A stretch of 64,000 nt of DNA from Falsirhodobacter xinxiangensis. Its GTDB lineage: Bacteria; Pseudomonadota; Alphaproteobacteria; Rhodobacterales; Rhodobacteraceae. Made by a program: the position numbers and the translations under genes. Positions 52,708 through 61,728 of the stretch are shown one piece after another (position 1 is the first letter of the stretch; each line of letters starts with the position of its first letter). The notes beneath the pieces were generated by a model. That model saw only the letters and a program-made list of their open reading frames with translations. It did not search any database and was not told the origin of the DNA. The stretch lies in NCBI RefSeq assembly GCF_004959935.1, contig NZ_SMYN01000016.1, positions 16,124 through 80,123 on the forward strand, given 5' to 3'.

Positions 52708-53847
52708 TCAGTTGCCCGTTACGATGCCTTCGGCGGTGATCGAGACATCCTGCGCCTCGATCATCCGTCCGGCGGTCATGGTGTCGATATTGTCGACGAT
52801 CAGCTTCGTTCCGTCCTCGATGCCCGAGGTGACGATCCATGCATTGCGTGTGGTGCCTGCAGGGGTCACCATCGTCTGGGCGGATCGCCCTTCGCCGTCC
52901 ACGGTCCAGACTGCGATGGTGCCGTCGGGCTGGGGCGTCGCGGCAAGCTGCGGGACCAGCACCCCTTGCGACGTACCAAGCGTCACTTCGGCGGTGACGA
53001 ACATGCCGGGCAGGATCATCCGGTCGGGATTGTCGAACCGAAATCGCGTGCTGCGTGTTCCCGTCGTCGTGGACACGGTCGAGGAGATCGTCTGGACCGT
53101 TCCGGTGCCGGAATACTGCTCGCCGTTTTCAAGGATCAGGCTGACGCCCAGCCGTTCGCCGGGCTGGATGTCGCCGGTGGCGAAACGGCGGCGGAAGTCG
53201 AGGATGCGCGCCGAGCTTTCCGAGACATCGACATAGATCGGGTCGAGGCTGACCACCGTGGTCAAGGCATCCGATTGCCCCGAGGTCACCAGATCGCCGA
53301 CCGAAACGGCGGGAACGCCCGGAACCCCGTTCACGGGGCTGCGGATCGTCGTGCGGTCAAGGTTAATCTGTGCGGTGCTGACGGCGGCCTCGGCGACCGA
53401 GATGGCGGCGCGGGCTTGCAGCAGGTTGACGCGCGCGGTGTCCAGATCGGCCTGCGTGACGCCCGTGCCTGCCAGCCGTTCGGCCCGGTTCGCGGCAGCT
53501 TCGGCGGCGGGCAGGGCGGCGCGGGCGCCTTCCAGATCGGCCTCTGCCGATTGCAGGGCCGCAGCATAGGTCGCGTCGTCGATATGGAACAGCGGATCGC
53601 CCTTGGCAACATCGCGCCCCGGCTCGTAAAGCACCTCTGTCACGACGCCGTCCACTAGCGGGCGGATACCGGCCTCCAGAACCGCGGCGGCCTGTCCGGT
53701 CGAGGTGACCGTCACCGGTACGGGCGCGCGGGACAGAGTGACGACCCCGGCGGGCAGGGTCGCGTCCGGGTTCTGGCCCAGCGCGGGAAAGGCCGCCAAC
53801 TGGAGGATGAGGAAGGCGGTGGCTCTGGCGGGCAAGGCTGGCTCCAA
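52708..53847 (-). CDS. RND periplasmic adaptor (MexE/AcrA-like)
   Basis: 379 residues. N-terminal signal-like segment TAFLILQLAAFPALGQNPDA, lipoyl half VTEVLYEPGRDVAKGDPLFH, coiled coil (about 90-170), beta-barrel and a membrane-proximal domain ending in VSITAEGIVTGN. No ATG or GTG starts the frame. TTG 53847 or TTG 53835 (GGAG six bases upstream) are the candidates; the latter looks better. It has no lipobox Cys. It bridges the RND pump to an outer-membrane channel. Confidence 0.88.
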   Translation of the reverse strand: MEPALPARATAFLILQLAAFPALGQNPDATLPAGVVTLSRAPVPVTVTSTGQAAAVLEAGIRPLVDGVVTEVLYEPGRDVAKGDPLFHIDDATYAAALQSAEADLEGARAALPAAEAAANRAERLAGTGVTQADLDTARVNLLQARAAISVAEAAVSTAQINLDRTTIRSPVNGVPGVPAVSVGDLVTSGQSDALTTVVSLDPIYVDVSESSARILDFRRRFATGDIQPGERLGVSLILENGEQYSGTGTVQTISSTVSTTTGTRSTRFRFDNPDRMILPGMFVTAEVTLGTSQGVLVPQLAATPQPDGTIAVWTVDGEGRSAQTMVTPAGTTRNAWIVTSGIEDGTKLIVDNIDTMTAGRMIEAQDVSITAEGIVTGN

Positions 53848-53895
53848 TCGATCGTTCGCGGGTTCAACGGGGCGGCAAGGATTTTCCGTCGCGTA

Positions 53896-54048
53896 TTACT
53901 CCGAAGGATCGTCGCTGGCCGGACCCGGCGCGCCCCTGCCATGCTTGGGTTGTTTCGCCGTGCCGGATTTCTCGATCGGTGCGCGGGGGTCGCGGTCCTT
54001 CTTTTCGGACGGGCGGGTGGTCATGTCGCGATCGTCCTGCATCCTCAT
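53896..54048 (-). CDS. 50-residue basic hydrophilic protein (unknown)
   Basis: Small gene read as MRMQDDRDMTTRPSEKKDRD and ending in GAPGPASDDPSE with TAA. The start overlaps the stop of the 90-residue gene (ATGA) and GGAGGA lies just upstream. It is highly charged and likely disordered, with no recognised family. It is the third gene of a coupled three-gene unit, which is the main support for it being real. Confidence 0.55.
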   Translation of the reverse strand: MRMQDDRDMTTRPSEKKDRDPRAPIEKSGTAKQPKHGRGAPGPASDDPSE

Positions 54049-54317
54049 TCCTCCGTTTGCGCGAACCGCTGCACTTCGACGATGTTGCGGATGCGGTTCA
54101 TCTCTTCGGCGATGGCAAGTTCCAGCGCCAGCCCGTCGGTCGGGACCGCGCCGGGGTCCTCCTGCCCGTCGCGCATCACGCCGCGATCCTCCAGCGCGGC
54201 GGTCAGCGCCGCCGACTGGGGCAGGGACAGCACGATCTGCGCCAGAAGCTTGCGATGCGCGGCGATCATGCCTTCCAGCTTGTGAAGGCTGCCTTCGATT
54301 TCATTGTCCGTCATCAT
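54045..54317 (-). CDS. 90-residue protein (unknown)
   Basis: Mostly helical: EIEGSLHKLEGMIAAHRKLL, IVLSLPQSAALTAALEDRGV and ALELAIAEEMNRIRNIVEVQ. No signal or membrane segment and no family recognised. Overlaps both neighbours by four bases. The Glu/Arg-rich helices suggest a small oligomeric partner for the membrane-anchored product of the preceding gene. Confidence 0.6.
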   Translation of the reverse strand: MMTDNEIEGSLHKLEGMIAAHRKLLAQIVLSLPQSAALTAALEDRGVMRDGQEDPGAVPTDGLALELAIAEEMNRIRNIVEVQRFAQTEE

Positions 54318-54625
54318 GCCACCTCTGCGAGCCAGGGAACGATTGCGATCAGGATGAGCGTGCCGAGGATCGGCACGATGAGGCGCCGCTTGTCGCGCTG
54401 CCGGGTCTCGGGGTTGCGTGCGGGGCGTCCGGCGGAAGGATCGTCCGGTCGGGCCGCGATCTCGTGCCTTGCGGTCACGGCCAGTTGTTCCGGCGAAGGC
54501 GGACGACCCGCCGCTTCGTCATCGGTGCCGAGGGGCGATGCGGCAAGGTCCAGAAAATTGACCTTGTCGCCGGATCGCCCCGGGTCGAGCTCCTTTCGGA
54601 GCCAGTCGGACGTTGGATGGGTCAT
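54314..54625 (-). CDS. 103-residue tail-anchored protein (unknown)
   Basis: Soluble, Pro/Asp-rich N-terminal part (TSDWLRKELDPGRSGDKVNF, PPSPEQLAVTARHEIAARPD) and one C-terminal membrane helix LIVPILGTLILIAIVPWLAE preceded by basic RQRDKRR. It has the layout of a tail-anchored inner-membrane protein. First gene of the three-gene unit. No family recognised. Confidence 0.6.
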   Translation of the reverse strand: MTHPTSDWLRKELDPGRSGDKVNFLDLAASPLGTDDEAAGRPPSPEQLAVTARHEIAARPDDPSAGRPARNPETRQRDKRRLIVPILGTLILIAIVPWLAEVA

Positions 54626-54995
54626 GCCGCACTCCGGTTTGTCTGATGCGATGTGTGAACGAATGCCGCGCCCCCCAGTTCCGCCGAGGTCCGGGCTCTG
54701 GTTCCCGTGTTTCTTGGGTATGGAGCGCGATCTTCAGAGGGGCGCGCAGAGCAAGGTGGTCCACTGCAGGCGGCTGGGATCGAGAAGCTTGGCTCGTGCC
54801 GGGTTATGTTTGCTGGGCGGACTCGCCGGGTGGGTCAATCCGGGCCTTGGGATGGGAGCTGGACCTAAGCAACGAAGGAGGATTCCCGAAAGAAGGTCTA
54901 TATAGAATTGAGAAGGTTGGAAACTGATGGTTTGTTGCCAGAGAGAGGGCAAATGCCTTAAAAGGGTCTTTTCTATTTCGAGCTCTTCAAGGTGA
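54626..54995. other. Gap before the transposon-end repeats
   Basis: No gene supported. Base composition shifts from GC-rich host-like sequence to AT-rich sequence at about 54.88 kb, which may mark the chromosome-transposon boundary. The promoter of the leftward three-gene unit should be near 54.63-54.70 kb. Confidence 0.4.
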
Positions 54996-55048
54996 GGGTG
55001 ATTTATGCTGCGATCCACAGGGTGAATGTCTCAGCATAAATCACCCTT
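54996..55048. repeat. Perfect 16-bp inverted repeat in AT-rich element end
   Basis: AGGGTGATTTATGCTG (54996-55011) and CAGCATAAATCACCCT (55033-55048) are exact complements with a 21-base spacer that itself contains GGGTGA. It has the look of paired transposase-binding sites at the end of a Tn7-like element. Confidence 0.7.
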
Positions 55049-55154
55049 TTCAAAGAAAGGTCAAATATAAAAGTGCCGCAAAATCAATAATTTGCGAACC
55101 ACATCTCAAAGCCTCAATTATTCAATTCACCCTCTACAGTCACCATTATCACCC
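54997..55154. repeat. Cluster of five GGGTGA words (transposon end candidate)
   Basis: GGGTGA occurs at 54997 and 55021 on the plus strand and at 55042, 55127 and 55149 on the minus strand, all within an AT-rich 160-base stretch beyond tniQ. Tn7-like ends carry several oriented TnsB sites, which fits. The exact terminus was not found. Confidence 0.5.
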
Positions 55155-55164
55155 TTCGAAAGTT

Positions 55165-55191
55165 CAAAAAAATGCCGCCCGAAGGCGGCAT
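55165..55191 (-). terminator. Terminator after tniQ
   Basis: Stem ATGCCGCC/GGCGGCAT (55172-55191) with a 4-base loop, followed on the leftward strand by a run of seven T (55171-55165). It sits 22 bases after the tniQ stop and is a textbook intrinsic terminator. TTTTTT also follows on the plus side. Confidence 0.85.
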
Positions 55192-55212
55192 CGTCTCGTT
55201 TTTTGCCTCGTG

Positions 55213-57057
55213 TCAGGCGGCCCATCCCTCCGGGATATCGTCCCGCCGATAAAGCTCGATGCCCAGATCCTCGAGCGCAACCGCAAGCGGCACGCCGCGC
55301 GCATCCAGCAGATCTTTGATTTGCTTCTGCCGGAGGCCGGTCTCCTGGGCCAGATGATGCAACGTCGCGTAGTTTTCGGCGAAATGCTCGAAATCATTTC
55401 GCATCACGCGCACCCGGGATTTCATCCACGGCTTGCGCGCGAGATTGGTCGTAACGAGAAGCGGAGCCCCGCCCTTCCCCGATGTGAGGCGAGCGCCAAT
55501 TTGCGGCGGGATTGCAAGGCGGCGGTATGCCTCGGTCAGGGTCATGGCCTCCGGGCTCGGATCGATGATCCAGGCCAGTTCCTTCGGATCAAACTGAAGG
55601 CCCTCGAAGCCCCAAGACCCCGGAATACGAACCGTCCGGCGGATCTGTCCGGAGACCACCATGGGCAGCACTTCCGCCATCTTGCGGCCCGTGATCTCGA
55701 TCACCTCATCGAGGTTGACGAAGCGCTCGGGCACGCGGTCCGCCACCGGCACATCCGCTAAGCGGGCCGCGATTGTCTCCACGTCCTCGCGCCGGACCGC
55801 CTTCCCTGTCCATGCTTTCATCCCGTGATCATCCGCGACGATCTGGAGATGGCGCGTCTTGGCCAGCAGCTCGATCATCGCGGCGGTAGCGTTCAGAGCG
55901 AACGCGGCATCTTCCAGGAACATGGCGCCGCGGGATGCGAGAATTACCCGTTCGGATGCGCGGGCGTCGAACGTGATCATGTCGGATTCCGCCGAGGGCG
56001 AAGCGCCGACCTGAAGCATTCCGGCTTCCATCAACGCCGCCGCAACCTCTGATGGCTCCGCCTTCGCGGTATCCGCTAAGGTGGCGATACTGTGCCGGAC
56101 GCGGGTCTGGATCGTCTTCTTCAGGACCGTCTTGCGCGGATAGATCGCCATCTCGTCAAAGATGTAGTCCCGTGTGTCATCGATGATCCGCCCCGCACCG
56201 ATGCCCTCTTTGACGACCAGCCAGGCATAGAAGCTGCCGAACGTTTTCGTAGGGTGATGCTCATGCCCGGACCCGGCGTGTCGCGCATGCGCAAACGCGA
56301 GCGCTTCACGCACGCCATCAAGGCCCTTGTCTGCGTATTCCCACCCGATGTCGCCTGCCATGTCCCTGTCCGCCTCCGTCATGGATTTCAAGTCGAAGTC
56401 CGAGCCGAACGCCACGAGGGCGCCCAGCATTTCCGTTGTGCGCACCCCTTGCTGGAGCGACTGCCCGTCGAGCCAAGGCGAAGTGGCACGAGGCCCCGGT
56501 TCGTCAAGCTCGAGGCGGTGAAGGATGTAGGTCTGGAGGCGCGAAGGCGCGCGACGCGGCTCCGACTGCGCCAGCCGTTCCAACTGCTTCTGCGTTTCCG
56601 GAACATCCTCGGAAAGCTCGCGAAGGTAGCTACCCTGTCGCATTTGCAGGGGAATTTGATGGACCCGGCAGACGCGCACGTGCCGGAACTCCCACTCGAG
56701 CTTCGCCACCGGCGCCAGCGCCCGAGGCGATCCCCTTGTTCGATCTTCGAGGACGCATTGAGGGCAAAAACGCACCAACCGGCCCGCCGTAAACTCCACG
56801 AAGACCTTTTCCCCGCGCAGCGAGCGCTCGCGCTCTTCTGCGCGCAGCGTGTTGCGGGCAACCGCGCCCCGGGACTCTCCAACCAGCTCGCAAAGTTGGT
56901 TCACGGCTTCGGGATGCCCCGCAAGGAAGGATCGCGCCCCAATGCCCATATCCTCGAGAAACGGGAGCAGCGGGCCGCGTGTATGCACGGCGGCAAGATT
57001 TGCGGCCCAGGACAGGTGCGTCTCTTGCGGATGGAGCGATGGCGACATCTTTTTCAT
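55213..57057 (-). CDS. tniQ: TniQ/TnsD-family target-selection protein
   Basis: 614 residues from ATG 57057, 8 bases after the ATPase gene. TniQ domain at the N-terminus: SLHPQETHLSWAANLAAVHT and a zinc motif Cys98, Cys101, Cys130, His133 (RFCPQCVLED, HVRVCRVHQIPL). The long C-terminal part is TnsD-like and would recognise an attachment site; it includes NLDEVIEITGRKMAEVLPMV and an HTH-like TLHHLAQETGLRQKQIKDLL. It recruits TnsC to the target. The reading frame is intact. The terminator at 55165-55191 ends the operon. Confidence 0.85.
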   Translation of the reverse strand: MKKMSPSLHPQETHLSWAANLAAVHTRGPLLPFLEDMGIGARSFLAGHPEAVNQLCELVGESRGAVARNTLRAEERERSLRGEKVFVEFTAGRLVRFCPQCVLEDRTRGSPRALAPVAKLEWEFRHVRVCRVHQIPLQMRQGSYLRELSEDVPETQKQLERLAQSEPRRAPSRLQTYILHRLELDEPGPRATSPWLDGQSLQQGVRTTEMLGALVAFGSDFDLKSMTEADRDMAGDIGWEYADKGLDGVREALAFAHARHAGSGHEHHPTKTFGSFYAWLVVKEGIGAGRIIDDTRDYIFDEMAIYPRKTVLKKTIQTRVRHSIATLADTAKAEPSEVAAALMEAGMLQVGASPSAESDMITFDARASERVILASRGAMFLEDAAFALNATAAMIELLAKTRHLQIVADDHGMKAWTGKAVRREDVETIAARLADVPVADRVPERFVNLDEVIEITGRKMAEVLPMVVSGQIRRTVRIPGSWGFEGLQFDPKELAWIIDPSPEAMTLTEAYRRLAIPPQIGARLTSGKGGAPLLVTTNLARKPWMKSRVRVMRNDFEHFAENYATLHHLAQETGLRQKQIKDLLDARGVPLAVALEDLGIELYRRDDIPEGWAA

Positions 57058-57065
57058 CGTGGACC

Positions 57066-58037
57066 TCACTTCTTGCGGGATTTCTTCGGGCGCTTGACCT
57101 CGGCCACCCCATGGGGGTTGTCCGGATCGATCAGCATCCAGTCGTGGGCATAAAAAACGTTGCGATCGGACGAGCACGCCTCTTTGAGCGCGTAAGCCGC
57201 CGCGAAGTGGTCGATGTCCACCGCGGAATGCCCGCCCACGAGCGCCTGCTCGATTGCGGCGACGACGAGCTCGAGCACCAGCCCGAAGCGGCCACGTCCG
57301 GCATGCACCAAACGCGGCAGAAGTTCGGGATGGATGCAGGGCTCGAGGCCCGCGGTCTGGCAGTAGTTCGCGACGAGATCTAGCAGCTCGTCTCCCTGCG
57401 TGAACGCATTCACCGGCGGAAGATGCATCAGCGTAAATCGGCGCCAGAGCTGCGGATCGGAGCGGAGAATTTCTTCCAGCTGGCCGGTGCCGGACAGGAT
57501 GAGCGTGAACGCTTCATCTCCCTGCATGAGATACTTCAGGCCGCGCAGGATTAGCTTGCGGTCCGCGCAGAAAAGGTCGTGCGCCTCATCAATCCAAAGA
57601 AGCGACACGCCCAGATCGCTCATGCGACCCCGGACCATGTGCCAGATCTCCCACATATCCCGGCGGCTGCGCCCGGTCGGATAATCCGTGCGCCGCAGGA
57701 TTTCGAGACCGAGGCCTTTGAACGTTGCCGGGCTCGGCACGATCACGTCGAGAAAGTGCGGATGACCATCCGGCCCCATGGCGAGCACAGGATGCTTTTT
57801 CAGCACGCGGGCGATCAATGTCGATTTGCCGCCGCCCGGTCCGTCGACGACGACGACGCCGCGGGTTTCTCCGGTATTGGTGAAGCGCAGCACCTCCGGC
57901 AGGATGCGGCCGTCTTCCCCGGTCTTGAACAAACGATCAATCTGCGCCTGCAGCGCGCCTTCACGATCCGTGGTGATGTGACGGGCGCGCAGCTTGGCGA
58001 GGATCTGCGCCACTTTGAATGCGTCATGCTTGGACAT
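57066..58037 (-). CDS. tniB: TnsC/TniB AAA+ ATPase
   Basis: 323 residues. Walker A GPGGGKST (66-73), Walker B LLWIDEAHD (146-154) and sensor LILSGTGQLEE. It links target selection by TniQ to the transposase. The frame is intact. About 130 bases separate it from the upstream tnsB remnant, with a GC hairpin between, so it may keep partial expression. Confidence 0.9.
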   Translation of the reverse strand: MSKHDAFKVAQILAKLRARHITTDREGALQAQIDRLFKTGEDGRILPEVLRFTNTGETRGVVVVDGPGGGKSTLIARVLKKHPVLAMGPDGHPHFLDVIVPSPATFKGLGLEILRRTDYPTGRSRRDMWEIWHMVRGRMSDLGVSLLWIDEAHDLFCADRKLILRGLKYLMQGDEAFTLILSGTGQLEEILRSDPQLWRRFTLMHLPPVNAFTQGDELLDLVANYCQTAGLEPCIHPELLPRLVHAGRGRFGLVLELVVAAIEQALVGGHSAVDIDHFAAAYALKEACSSDRNVFYAHDWMLIDPDNPHGVAEVKRPKKSRKK

Positions 58038-58108
58038 TTAAGGTCTCCCAGATGGTTCGGTTCAGGCTCCGGAGAAACGATCGGAATCCGATCCCCGGCA
58101 CGCCCTCG

Positions 58109-58136
58109 GGGCGAAGCGCGATTTTGCGCTCCGCCC
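58109..58136 (-). terminator. Hairpin between tnsB remnant and tnsC
   Basis: GGGCGAAGCGC/GCGCTCCGCCC pair at 10 of 11 positions around GATTTT. One of a series of similar GC-rich hairpins in the gaps of this element. Confidence 0.5.
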
Positions 58137-58171
58137 GGGGTCGTGATGCGAGAAACTGTGCTGCGCCGACG

Positions 58172-60246
58172 CTATTCGTCGTCGAAAGTCCATCCGCCTT
58201 TCGGTTTCGGTGCCGGTGCCGCAGCCGGATTTGCCGGCGCCTCCGTTTTGCGCGGCGATGCCGGGATGGTCGCCTCGGCCGACTGGACGGTGTCCGCAGG
58301 GGGCGCGATCACGGCAGGATCGCGCACCTCGCTGTCCGGGATGTCGAACGACGCCCCCTGATCCTCCTGCGACCCGATCCCGGGCCACGCAGGCTCGAAG
58401 GACAAGGCCCGGCCTTCGACCGAGGTGCCATCGGGGCTCGGAGCCACGGGGCGCTCACCCCCGCGCGCTTTGAAGCCGATGAACAGCCGGGCTTCTTCGC
58501 GCTGCGCGCGCTCTGCAGACCATTCTTCAACCAGCAGGTTGCTTGTGGTTTTTGCGTCGGACACGCGATCGTCGATCGACTTCAGCGCCTGATTGATCAT
58601 GTCCTGTTCGAACTCGCTCTGAGCCGGGAACGAGGCGCGGAGACGGCGGACGGCGACGAGCCAGTCCTGAGCCCGCACTCCGTCCATATCCTGCTGCACG
58701 GAGCTGACTTTTTGCCACTTTCCGCCCATGAGGAAGAAAATGGCGCCGATGTCATCCGGGTGCCACCGGACATCCACGACTTTATCGGCGTTGCGGAGCA
58801 TCCAGTCGGCCAGGAGCCGGCTATGGTAGCGAACGCCGAGAACGGTGATGCCCGTCTTCGACACTGTTCGTTTCAAACGAACTCCGAAGACTTTACGCAT
58901 ATCATCCATGTGCGGGGGCGCCTGGACACCCAAGCCACTCTTGGCGAGGCGGTCCCAGCAGTTCCGGGGCGTTTCGCTACGGAACGCGTGACCGTAATGC
59001 CCAGGTCAGCGCCTGCGAAGCGGAACTCGGACGTCTGGAAGGCCGACCCGCCATCTGTGACAATGTGCTCGGGGAGACCGAACATATTCCACTTGCTGGT
59101 CGTGCCGACGGGGTCGATCCATTCCCCTTTGTTGCTGAGGACCATCTCCAGAACGGCCAAGCTCGCTTCTTTCTTGGCGGTCCGGGAGAGTTTCATGCCG
59201 AGGATGCACCGGGTCGTGCAGCAGATGGCGACAGTCAGCACCCAACGCCCCTTGCCGCCGGTAAGACCCAAGCTGGCCAGTCCCTCCGCGGTGAGGCCGA
59301 GCATCTCGTTACCGTGCATCAAGGACATGAGGTCGATCTTGAACTCGTCGATTTCGACGCGTTCGAGCAAACGTGTGTAGATCGGCGTTTCGCCAACCGG
59401 AGCAAAATGCTTCCGAGCCACATCCGCGCCATAGCGGGCGAGCGTCACTTGATAGGGGTCGAGACGATTGATTTCGCGACTGAAAGTCGAGAGGCTCGGA
59501 AGCCGCAGCGGGATTTCCCCTTTTGCCTTCCGGGCTTCGTTTCGCTCCTTCATCTTCAGCTCAAAGAAGGAATAGCAGGTCTTGATCGACGCGCGCTCGA
59601 GGTTCAGATAGTGCTTCTTGATCGTATGAGCCATCAAAGCACGAACCTCGGGGGCGACGCCCTGATCTCGGTTTCCGCGGCGATGGAAGGCATCGATCAA
59701 GGCGTGTTTGCCGCGATTCCGCGCGCTGCGATACCAGCCCAGGATCGTGCGCGGATGCGGCAACTTCGCCGGATTGATCGACGGCGGGACGCCTTCACCG
59801 ATCTGCGTGGCGATCAGATACTTCTGCGAGTAAGCCATGATCAGATCCATATTGGCTGCGATCGACTCCTCCGTCAGCTTGATCTTTTTCGCCTCATAAG
59901 CGTCCACCACCCCCTCGACCGTGGCGTCTCGCTTTGTGAAACGCAACCGCCCAAAGCCCTGCAGCTCCGAAATCGAGCGCCGATCATCATCGGCGAGTTC
60001 TTGGCGCATATGCTCAGGATGGTAGAAGTTCCGCTCGAGGATGATGCGTTTTTGCGACGCGAGCGTTTTCATCTCTTCGTGCGAAACCTGGTGTTGACGC
60101 CCGGATCCGTCGGCATATTCGAGGATATGACAGGTATCCGTCACGCGGACGGGGCGAAGATGGATGTTCTCGATGGTGATGCGGTCGTGGCTGCCATAAA
60201 CAATACGGGGGCCGCTCGCGTGATCGATGGTGAAGTTCATGTTCAT
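58172..60246 (-). pseudogene. tnsB: TnsB/TniA transposase with internal deletion and frameshift
   Basis: Start ATG 60246 (AAGGA 8 bases upstream). The N-terminal HTH regions (RNMD-like segment and PHPRTILGWYRSARNRGKHA) and the first two DDE residues are intact (Asp in RVEIDEFKIDLMSL, Asp in HIVTDGGSAFQTSE). After VTRSVAKRPG the frame drifts and stops at 58873. In a second frame the family resumes at ETPRNCWDRLAKSGLGVQAP, then RKVFGVRLKRTVSKTGITVL (Mu-type C-terminal barrel) and a Pro/Ala-rich tail. About 65-70 residues, including the third catalytic Glu region, are missing at about 58.97-58.98 kb. Transposition from this copy should be impossible. Confidence 0.82.
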
Positions 60247-60274
60247 TCGGGTCATCCTTTTGGAGAGATATGCG

Positions 60275-60291
60275 GGCCCCGGTGCGGGGCC
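60275..60291 (-). terminator. Hairpin upstream of tnsB
   Basis: Perfect 7-bp stem GGCCCCG/CGGGGCC with a GTG loop, 28 bases before the tnsB start. Part of the element's hairpin series. Confidence 0.45.
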
Positions 60292-60318
60292 TCGCGGACG
60301 CGTAGCGCAAAAAGCGGG

Positions 60319-60712
60319 TTATGCCTGGGCGCCCCGAGGCGCGGGGGTCAGACCGAAGCAGTCCCGGAGCCATTGCCGAAATTTTCGCAGCCGGCCGCGG
60401 CACCCGCTGTCCGGGTCTGAGGGGAATAAATCCGCGGCGCTCCGCCACGAGTTGCCGGGGAGGACGGTGCACGTCGCGGGAGAACGCGGCCAAGGAAGGA
60501 ACAGGAAGCGTGACGTCGCCTTCCAGAATGCGTTCGCAATTCTCTGCGAAAATGGCACGCTCCAGATGCGGATAAACGCTCAGCATGAGGCGGCGCGCAA
60601 GCGTGAGGTAATGCTCGTCGATCACCTCGTGCATGATACCGATCACCGCGGGATCGAGTCCGGGGCGAAGCTGACGCGCCGTCTCTGTCCCGTTGATTTG
60701 TTGGATTTTCAT
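60319..60712 (-). pseudogene. TnsB-like linker fragment with own start
   Basis: Starts ATG 60712 with AGGGGACC upstream: MKIQQINGTETARQLRPGLD. Residues about 20-95 resemble TnsB around its third helical domain. IMHEVIDEHYLTLARR matches LMAHTIKKHYLNLERA of the neighbouring tnsB, and VPSLAAFSRDVHR matches LPSLSTFSREINR. After about residue 95 the sequence loses similarity. No sensible stop occurs in this frame before tnsB; a neighbouring frame closes at 60319 with WLRDCFGLTPAPRGAQA, so a frameshift near 60.43 kb is likely. Confidence 0.55.
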
Positions 60713-60796
60713 AGTGGTCCCCTGTGTGGCGGGTTGAAGGTTCGGTTGCGCCGACCTGTCGGCCGTGGGTGGCGCCAATCCCTTTGCTGATCGTTG

Positions 60797-60825
60797 GCCC
60801 GCGCAGACACAGCATCCGCGCGGGC
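60797..60825 (-). terminator. Hairpin downstream of 63-residue ORF
   Basis: Perfect 8-bp stem GCCCGCGC/GCGCGGGC with a 13-base loop, just after the 60832 stop. Confidence 0.5.
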
Positions 60826-60831
60826 GCGCGA

Positions 60832-61023
60832 TTAGGCGGCGAGGTCGTGGCGGCGCGGAGCCGAGCCGTCCTCGGGATCTGCGAAGACGACCGCGGCAAA
60901 TGACCGCTCGTCGCCTTGGCGAGGCCCGCGTTTTCGCAACAGCATCAATGCGGGCAGATCGGACGCGCCGCCCTGCTCGATCATCGTGGCGAAAAATTGC
61001 GCCATGGGCTGGTGCATGCACAT
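60832..61023 (-). CDS. 63-residue ORF (unknown)
   Basis: MCMHQPMAQFFATMIEQGGA to APRRHDLAA. GGGGGAA lies about 10 bases upstream. The start lies 6 bases after the stop of the TnsB HTH-fragment gene. No family recognised and no TnsB similarity seen. Weakly supported as a gene by its ribosome-binding site, tight spacing and the hairpin that follows it. Confidence 0.35.
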   Translation of the reverse strand: MCMHQPMAQFFATMIEQGGASDLPALMLLRKRGPRQGDERSFAAVVFADPEDGSAPRRHDLAA

Positions 61024-61028
61024 CAGAG

Positions 61029-61610
61029 CTATTCCCCCTGGATGCGAAAACCGATGAGGAAGGTCCTGTCTCGGATGGCCAGAAGTGCGCGCATCCAGGC
61101 GAGCAGGGTTCGCGGATGCGGCGCCTTCATCTGCGGCCACGGCTTTCCGGCGGACTCCACGTTCAGATACGCGCGCCAGCGGATCGCATCCATGTTGCGC
61201 TGAACGGATTTTTCCGAGAAGGCAACGCGGCCCTCCTCATGCAGTTCGACGAGCGCGGTCACATAGGCTGCGCGATGAACCTGACGACGCGCCGCCCGGA
61301 GATCGCGATCACGCTGCCGGCGATCGCGCCAAGCAACAGGAGGGGTCTGTTCACCGCCTGCGCCAAGCTCGTGATAGCCCGCCGTTCCGCCTTCGACATG
61401 CTGGTCGATCCACACTTGCATCGGCGTGCGCTCGGTTTGCTTGTTCGCAGAGAAATCGCCGCGGTCCGCATCGCGAAGATCGCGCATGAGTTGCAGGAAT
61501 GCCGATCGCGAAAAAGGGCGATCGAGCCCCAGGAGCTGCGATACGGTTACGGCAGCGGGAACTTTCGCGGGTGCTCGCGAAGACCCCATAGGCGAAAAGT
61601 GTTTCGTCAT
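61029..61610 (-). CDS. TnsB-like HTH-domain fragment protein
   Basis: 193 residues from ATG 61610 (AAAGG upstream). The last 80 residues match the second HTH region of TnsB: AFSEKSVQRNMDAI with LTEESIAANMDLI, and APHPRTLLAWMRALLAIRDR with LPHPRTILGWYRSARNRGKH of the adjacent tnsB. The first 110 residues (MTKHFSPMGSSRAPAKVPAA) are not recognised. It has no catalytic domain. It could be a remnant of a second TnsB or a DNA-binding regulator derived from one. Confidence 0.6.
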   Translation of the reverse strand: MTKHFSPMGSSRAPAKVPAAVTVSQLLGLDRPFSRSAFLQLMRDLRDADRGDFSANKQTERTPMQVWIDQHVEGGTAGYHELGAGGEQTPPVAWRDRRQRDRDLRAARRQVHRAAYVTALVELHEEGRVAFSEKSVQRNMDAIRWRAYLNVESAGKPWPQMKAPHPRTLLAWMRALLAIRDRTFLIGFRIQGE

Positions 61611-61692
61611 CGTTCTGGCCTTTCCATCTCCCGGGCCTTGCGAGTGCCGGCGCGCGGGTGGTCGGGTGAGGGTCGAAATTCGGAAGAGAGCT

Positions 61693-61719
61693 CTGACCGG
61701 AACCGAAAGGTCCGGTCAG
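61693..61719 (-). terminator. Hairpin between TnsB-fragment ORFs
   Basis: CTGACCGGAACC/GGTCCGGTCAG with a GAAA loop and one bulged base. It lies 10 bases after the stop of the ORF at 61729-62238. Confidence 0.6.
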
Positions 61720-61728
61720 ATCGCCGGA

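Noticed and set aside
54613..54927. A 104-codon plus-strand frame over the composition boundary
   Set aside because: Trp/Arg-rich nonsense-like sequence, overlapping the start of a better minus-strand gene.
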